A stretch of DNA of 8,864 nucleotides, from NCBI GenBank assembly GCA_049522565.1, contig JBEKNT010000280.1, forward strand, positions 1 through 8,864, read 5' to 3'. The stretch comes from JASHVB01 sp049522565 (GTDB lineage Bacteria; Pseudomonadota; Alphaproteobacteria; Acetobacterales; Acetobacteraceae). Positions within the stretch are counted from its first letter, which is position 1; the number at the start of each line of letters is the position of its first letter. Made by a program: the position numbers and the translations under genes. Shown in pieces: positions 5,994 to 8,864 of the stretch. The notes beneath the pieces were generated by a model. It worked only from the letters and a program-made list of their open reading frames with translations. It was not told the origin of the DNA and made no database searches.

Positions 5994-6524
5994 ATGGCCA
6001 AGCGTTGGTACGTCGTGCACGTCTATTCCGGGTTCGAGAAGAAGATCGCCCAGCAGATCAAGGAGCAGGCGGCACAAAAGGGCCTGGGCGAACAGTTCGA
6101 CGAGGTGCTGGTCCCGTCCGAGCAAGTGGTCGAGATGCGCCGCGGCCAGAAGGTCAACGCCGAGCACAAGTTCTTCCCCGGCTACGTGCTGGTGAAGATG
6201 GACCTGACCGACGACGCCTGGCACTTGGTGAAGAACACCCCGAAGGTCACCGGCTTCCTCGGCAGCCGCACCAAGCCCTCGCCGATCAGCGACGCCGAGG
6301 CCGAGCGGATCATGAAACAGACCGCGGAGGGTGTGGAGCGTCCGCGTCCGGCGGTGCTGTTCGAGATCGGCGAGCAAGTGCGCGTGGCCGACGGCCCGTT
6401 CACCAGCTTCAACGGCACGGTGGAGGAAGTGGACGAGGAAAAGGGCCGCGTGAAGGTCTCGGTATCGATCTTCGGCCGCTCCACTCCGGTCGAACTGGAA
6501 TACGGTCAGGTCGAGAAGGTCTGA
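5994..6524 (+). CDS. nusG: Transcription termination/antitermination factor NusG
   Basis: 176 residues, the normal length. The ATG follows AGGG by 10 bases. The N-terminal NGN domain runs from RWYVVHVYSGFEKK (4-17) through KFFPGYVLV (PGY at 62-64) to about residue 110. The C-terminal KOW domain begins at FEIGEQVRV (123) and includes GPFTSFNGTVEEV. NusG binds RNA polymerase through NGN and Rho or ribosomal protein S10 through KOW, linking transcription to termination and translation. It is in one operon with secE. In most proteobacteria rplK comes next; here a transporter gene follows instead. Confidence 0.98.
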   Translation: MAKRWYVVHVYSGFEKKIAQQIKEQAAQKGLGEQFDEVLVPSEQVVEMRRGQKVNAEHKFFPGYVLVKMDLTDDAWHLVKNTPKVTGFLGSRTKPSPISDAEAERIMKQTAEGVERPRPAVLFEIGEQVRVADGPFTSFNGTVEEVDEEKGRVKVSVSIFGRSTPVELEYGQVEKV

Positions 6525-6529
6525 AGGCC

Positions 6530-6562
6530 CTCACCCTACCCTCTCCCGCTGACGCGGGCGAG
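6530..6562. repeat. C/G-rich REP-like element, partly decayed
   Basis: A CCCTCACCCTACCCTCTCCC-type leader runs into a hairpin, CTCTCCCGC (6541-6549) with GCGGGCGAG (6554-6562), with one mismatch. It lies between nusG and the transporter gene and ends 6 bases before the latter's GGAGG. With no T-run it is not a standard terminator, though it could slow read-through. Confidence 0.55.
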
Positions 6563-6576
6563 GCAGCCGGAGGCGC

Positions 6577-7308
6577 ATGCCCGTCCCTCTGCTGATCGCC
6601 GTGCTCGGGGTGTTCGCCGCCTCCGTCCTGCGCGGCTTCACCGGCTTCGGCTTCGGCCTGGCGGCCGTTCCCCTGCTCACCCTCGCCCTGCCGCCGACTC
6701 AGGTCGTGCCGTTCGTCACGGTGTTGCAGGTGCTGGTCGGCCTGTCGGGACTGCGCTCGGCATGGCGGATCACCGACTGGCGGGCGGTGCTGGGGCTGGG
6801 GCCGGGCCTCGTGCTGGGGGTGCCGATCGGCCTGGTGGTGCTGACCGAGGTTCCGCCCAACGGCGTCCGGCTGATGATCGGGCTGCTGATCGCGCTGTCG
6901 GTGGTGGTCCTGTGGCGCCGTGTCCGGCTGCCGCCACGGCCGTCGCGCGGCGTGACCCTGGGTGCCGGACTGCTGTCGGGGGTGATGAACGGCCTGGCCT
7001 CGATGGGCGGCCCGCCGGTGGTCGTCTATCTGCTGGCCCTGTCGCGCGAGGCGTCCGTCGTGCGCGCCTCCTCCATCGTGTATTTCCTGTTCGCCGCGAT
7101 GGTGACGGCCATTCCGATGGCGATCCGGGGGCTGGTGGACCGTGAGATCTTGCTCTGGTCGGTCGCCTCGATCCCAGTGCTGCTGGTGGGGTCGGCGCTG
7201 GGAAGCTGGGCGTTCGATCGGGCCCCACCGCAATACCATCGGTTAACCGCTTTTGTGGTGTTGTCCGTCCTGGCGGCGGCGCTGATCGGCCGGTCGCTGG
7301 CGGGGTGA
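6577..7308 (+). CDS. Sulfite exporter TauE/SafE (TSUP) family membrane protein
   Basis: 243 residues and strongly hydrophobic, with about seven to eight membrane helices. The two family repeats are both visible: RGFTGFGFGLAAVPLL at 19-34 in the first half, and SGVMNGLASMGGPPVVVYLL in the second half, with S134 and GGPP at 144-147. Family members move organosulfonates, sulfite, sulfoacetate or other small anions across the inner membrane. The substrate here cannot be told from sequence, and no sulfur-metabolism gene is nearby. The ATG at 6577 has GGAGG only 3 bases upstream, a short gap, so a start a few codons in is possible. It sits downstream of nusG in the same direction after a 52-base gap that holds a REP-like hairpin. 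Confidence 0.88.
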   Translation: MPVPLLIAVLGVFAASVLRGFTGFGFGLAAVPLLTLALPPTQVVPFVTVLQVLVGLSGLRSAWRITDWRAVLGLGPGLVLGVPIGLVVLTEVPPNGVRLMIGLLIALSVVVLWRRVRLPPRPSRGVTLGAGLLSGVMNGLASMGGPPVVVYLLALSREASVVRASSIVYFLFAAMVTAIPMAIRGLVDREILLWSVASIPVLLVGSALGSWAFDRAPPQYHRLTAFVVLSVLAAALIGRSLAG

Positions 7309-7383
7309 GCCGACCGGACCATGCTGGAATCCCCTCCCTGCTCCGTGCTTTATCGCGTCCCACTGGCGTAAGGAGCCTGACAC

Positions 7384-8691
7384 GTGCGCATTGCGATGAT
7401 TGGCGGCGGCTATGTCGGCCTGGTGTCCGGTGCCTGCTTCGCCGAGTTCGGCATCGACGTCACCGTGGTCGAAGCCGACCCGAAGAAGCTCGCCATGCTG
7501 CACGAGGGCCGCATGCCGATCTACGAGCCGGGCCTCGACAAGCTGGTGGCGGAGAACGTCGCCGCAGGCCGGCTGGCGTTCACCGGCAACCTGGCCGAGG
7601 CGGTCCACGGGGCCGAGGCGGTGTTCCTCGCGGTCGGCACGCCCACCCGGCGCGGCGACGGCCACGCCGACCTCACCTATGTCTACGCCGCAGCGGAACA
7701 GGTCGCCCGGGCGATGACCGGCTATGCGGTGATCGTCACCAAGTCGACGGTCCCGGTCGGCACCGGCCGGCGCATCGCCGAAATCGTTCGGGCCACGCGG
7801 CCGGACCTCGAGTTCGACGTGGCGTCAAACCCGGAATTCCTGCGCGAGGGCAACGCGATCGGCGACTTCATGCGCCCCGACCGGGTGGTGATCGGCACCG
7901 AATCCGACCGCGCGCGGGAGGTGCTGCGCCAACTCTACCGCCCGCTCTACCTGATCGAGGCGCCGATCGTATTCACGGCGATCGAGACGGCGGAACTGAC
8001 CAAATACGCCGCCAACGCCTTCCTGGCGATGAAGGTCACCTTCATCAACGAAATGGCCGATTTGTGTGAGAAGGTTGGCGCCGACGTGCACGACGTGGCG
8101 CGCGGCATCGGCCTGGACGGCCGCATCGGAAGGAAGTTCCTGCATCCCGGGCCGGGCTATGGCGGCTCCTGCTTCCCCAAGGACACGCTGGCGCTGATGC
8201 GCACCGCGCTCGACTACGGCGCGCCGTCGCGGCTGGTCGAGGCCACCGTCGCGGTCAATGACGCCCGCAAGTCCAGCATGGCGATGCGAGTGATCAACGC
8301 CTGTGGCGGCTCGGTGCGCGGCAAGACCATTGCCGTGCTCGGCCTGACCTTCAAGCCGGAAACCGACGACATGCGCGATTCGCCGTCGATCTCCATCATT
8401 GCCCGGCTGGCCGGCGACGGCGCCACCATCCGCGCGTTCGACCCGGAGGGCATGGCGCAGGCGCGCGCCGTGCTGCCCGCAACGGTGATGTATTGCCGCG
8501 ACGCGCCGGACGCCGCGGCTGGCGCCGACGCGCTGGTGGTCATCACCGAATGGAACGAGTTCCGCGCCCTGTCGCCGGTCAGGCTGCGCGAGGCGATGCG
8601 CGGCCGGGTACTGGTGGACCTCCGCAACATCTACGACCCGATCGCGATGCGCCAGGCCGGGTTCGACTACCACGGCATCGGCCGGGCCTGA
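7384..8691 (+). CDS. ugd: UDP-glucose 6-dehydrogenase
   Basis: 435 residues, the usual length. The GTG start at 7384 is preceded by AAGGAG with about 8 bases between. The N-terminal Rossmann domain has the NAD motif GGGYVGL (7-13), and STVPVGT and SNPEFLREG are present. The catalytic set is complete: K207 and N211 in the KYAANAFLAMK stretch, then C263 in GGSCFPKD with D267, at the spacing known from S. pyogenes UGD (K204, N208, C260, D264). The C-terminal UDP-binding domain includes LGLTFKPETDDMRDSPS. The enzyme oxidises UDP-glucose to UDP-glucuronate in two NAD-dependent steps through a Cys thioester, in the cytoplasm. It supplies exopolysaccharide, lipopolysaccharide or related glycans. No glycan gene cluster is in view. 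It is 75 bases after the transporter gene, in the same direction. Confidence 0.96.
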   Translation: MRIAMIGGGYVGLVSGACFAEFGIDVTVVEADPKKLAMLHEGRMPIYEPGLDKLVAENVAAGRLAFTGNLAEAVHGAEAVFLAVGTPTRRGDGHADLTYVYAAAEQVARAMTGYAVIVTKSTVPVGTGRRIAEIVRATRPDLEFDVASNPEFLREGNAIGDFMRPDRVVIGTESDRAREVLRQLYRPLYLIEAPIVFTAIETAELTKYAANAFLAMKVTFINEMADLCEKVGADVHDVARGIGLDGRIGRKFLHPGPGYGGSCFPKDTLALMRTALDYGAPSRLVEATVAVNDARKSSMAMRVINACGGSVRGKTIAVLGLTFKPETDDMRDSPSISIIARLAGDGATIRAFDPEGMAQARAVLPATVMYCRDAPDAAAGADALVVITEWNEFRALSPVRLREAMRGRVLVDLRNIYDPIAMRQAGFDYHGIGRA

Positions 8692-8715
8692 TCCCGTCTT
8701 CGGCTGGACGCAAGT

Positions 8716-8747
8716 GATCCCCTCTCCCGCTTGCGGGAGAGGGGATC
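8716..8747. repeat. Perfect 15-bp inverted repeat, REP-like hairpin
   Basis: GATCCCCTCTCCCGC (8716-8730) and its exact reverse complement (8733-8747) flank TT. It starts 25 bases after the ugd stop. The hairpin is very stable, but no T-run follows, so it fits a REP element that may also protect the mRNA end or weaken read-through. Confidence 0.75.
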
Positions 8748-8801
8748 GAGGGGGGGACCGCCCCATAGGGGTCAGGATAATCGGCGCCCGGGGTCAATAC
8801 T

Positions 8802-8824
8802 CTCCCTCCCCTTGTGGGAGGGGG
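8802..8824. repeat. Second C/G-rich hairpin downstream of ugd
   Basis: CCCTCCC (8804-8810) pairs with GGGAGGG (8816-8822) around CTTGT, and C8802 with G8824 can extend the stem. A G-run follows at 8823-8836. It is of the same make-up as the hairpins at 5033 and 8716. Confidence 0.55.
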
Positions 8825-8864
8825 TTGGGGGGGGAGTGCGTACACCCGAAGACCATGGCTGTTT

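Noticed and set aside
6409..7239. 276-codon minus-strand frame across nusG and the transporter gene
   Set aside because: Low-complexity, Gln/His/Arg-rich composition and overlap with two well-supported plus-strand genes.
8716..8747. Rho-independent terminator after ugd
   Set aside because: The stem is strong, but no T-run follows on either strand, and similar hairpins occur at several other places, so a REP-like repeat fits better.
7825..8766. 313-codon minus-strand frame over ugd
   Set aside because: Antisense shadow of ugd, which has a complete catalytic set.

Overview
The window comes from a high-GC proteobacterial chromosome. The order tRNA-Trp, secE, nusG, the GC-biased third codon positions and the style of the proteins point to an alphaproteobacterium. 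Rhodospirillales/Acetobacteraceae is my best guess, but that is inference only.

Layout. (1) Positions 1-1339, minus strand: the N-terminal 446 residues of a secreted, repeat-containing protein of the autotransporter beta-strand-repeat type, with an extended signal peptide. Its C-terminus lies off the left edge. (2) 1340-1900: a 561-base divergent intergenic stretch without a convincing gene. (3) 1901-2782, plus: an MBL-fold metallo-hydrolase with all metal ligands. (4) 2851-3349, plus: a small unrecognised protein, apparently split by a single extra A in an AAAA run. (5) 3522-4862, minus: free methionine-(R)-sulfoxide reductase, then a TacA-TacT type toxin-antitoxin pair (DUF1778 ribbon-helix-helix antitoxin and GNAT toxin). 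A 17-bp dyad covers the likely promoter of the pair, and the toxin frame has no ATG, GTG or TTG at its expected start. (6) 5132-5308, minus: a 58-residue Gly/Tyr-rich protein with two hydrophobic segments. (7) 5559-6524, plus: promoter, tRNA-Trp(CCA), secE and nusG, the translation/secretion/transcription block. (8) 6577-8691, plus: a TauE/SafE (TSUP) family membrane transporter and UDP-glucose 6-dehydrogenase, where rplK and the other ribosomal-protein genes would usually follow nusG. (9) 8692-8864: non-coding DNA with two C/G-rich hairpins.

Four G/C-rich hairpins of similar make-up (about 5033, 6541, 8716 and 8804) sit between genes and look like a REP-type family. No single pathway links the window. 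The coherent units are tRNA-Trp/secE/nusG and the toxin-antitoxin pair. The oddities most worth following are the toxin start codon, the probably leaderless antitoxin under its dyad, the one-base split of the small gene at 2851-3349, and the break of the usual nusG-rplK neighbourhood.
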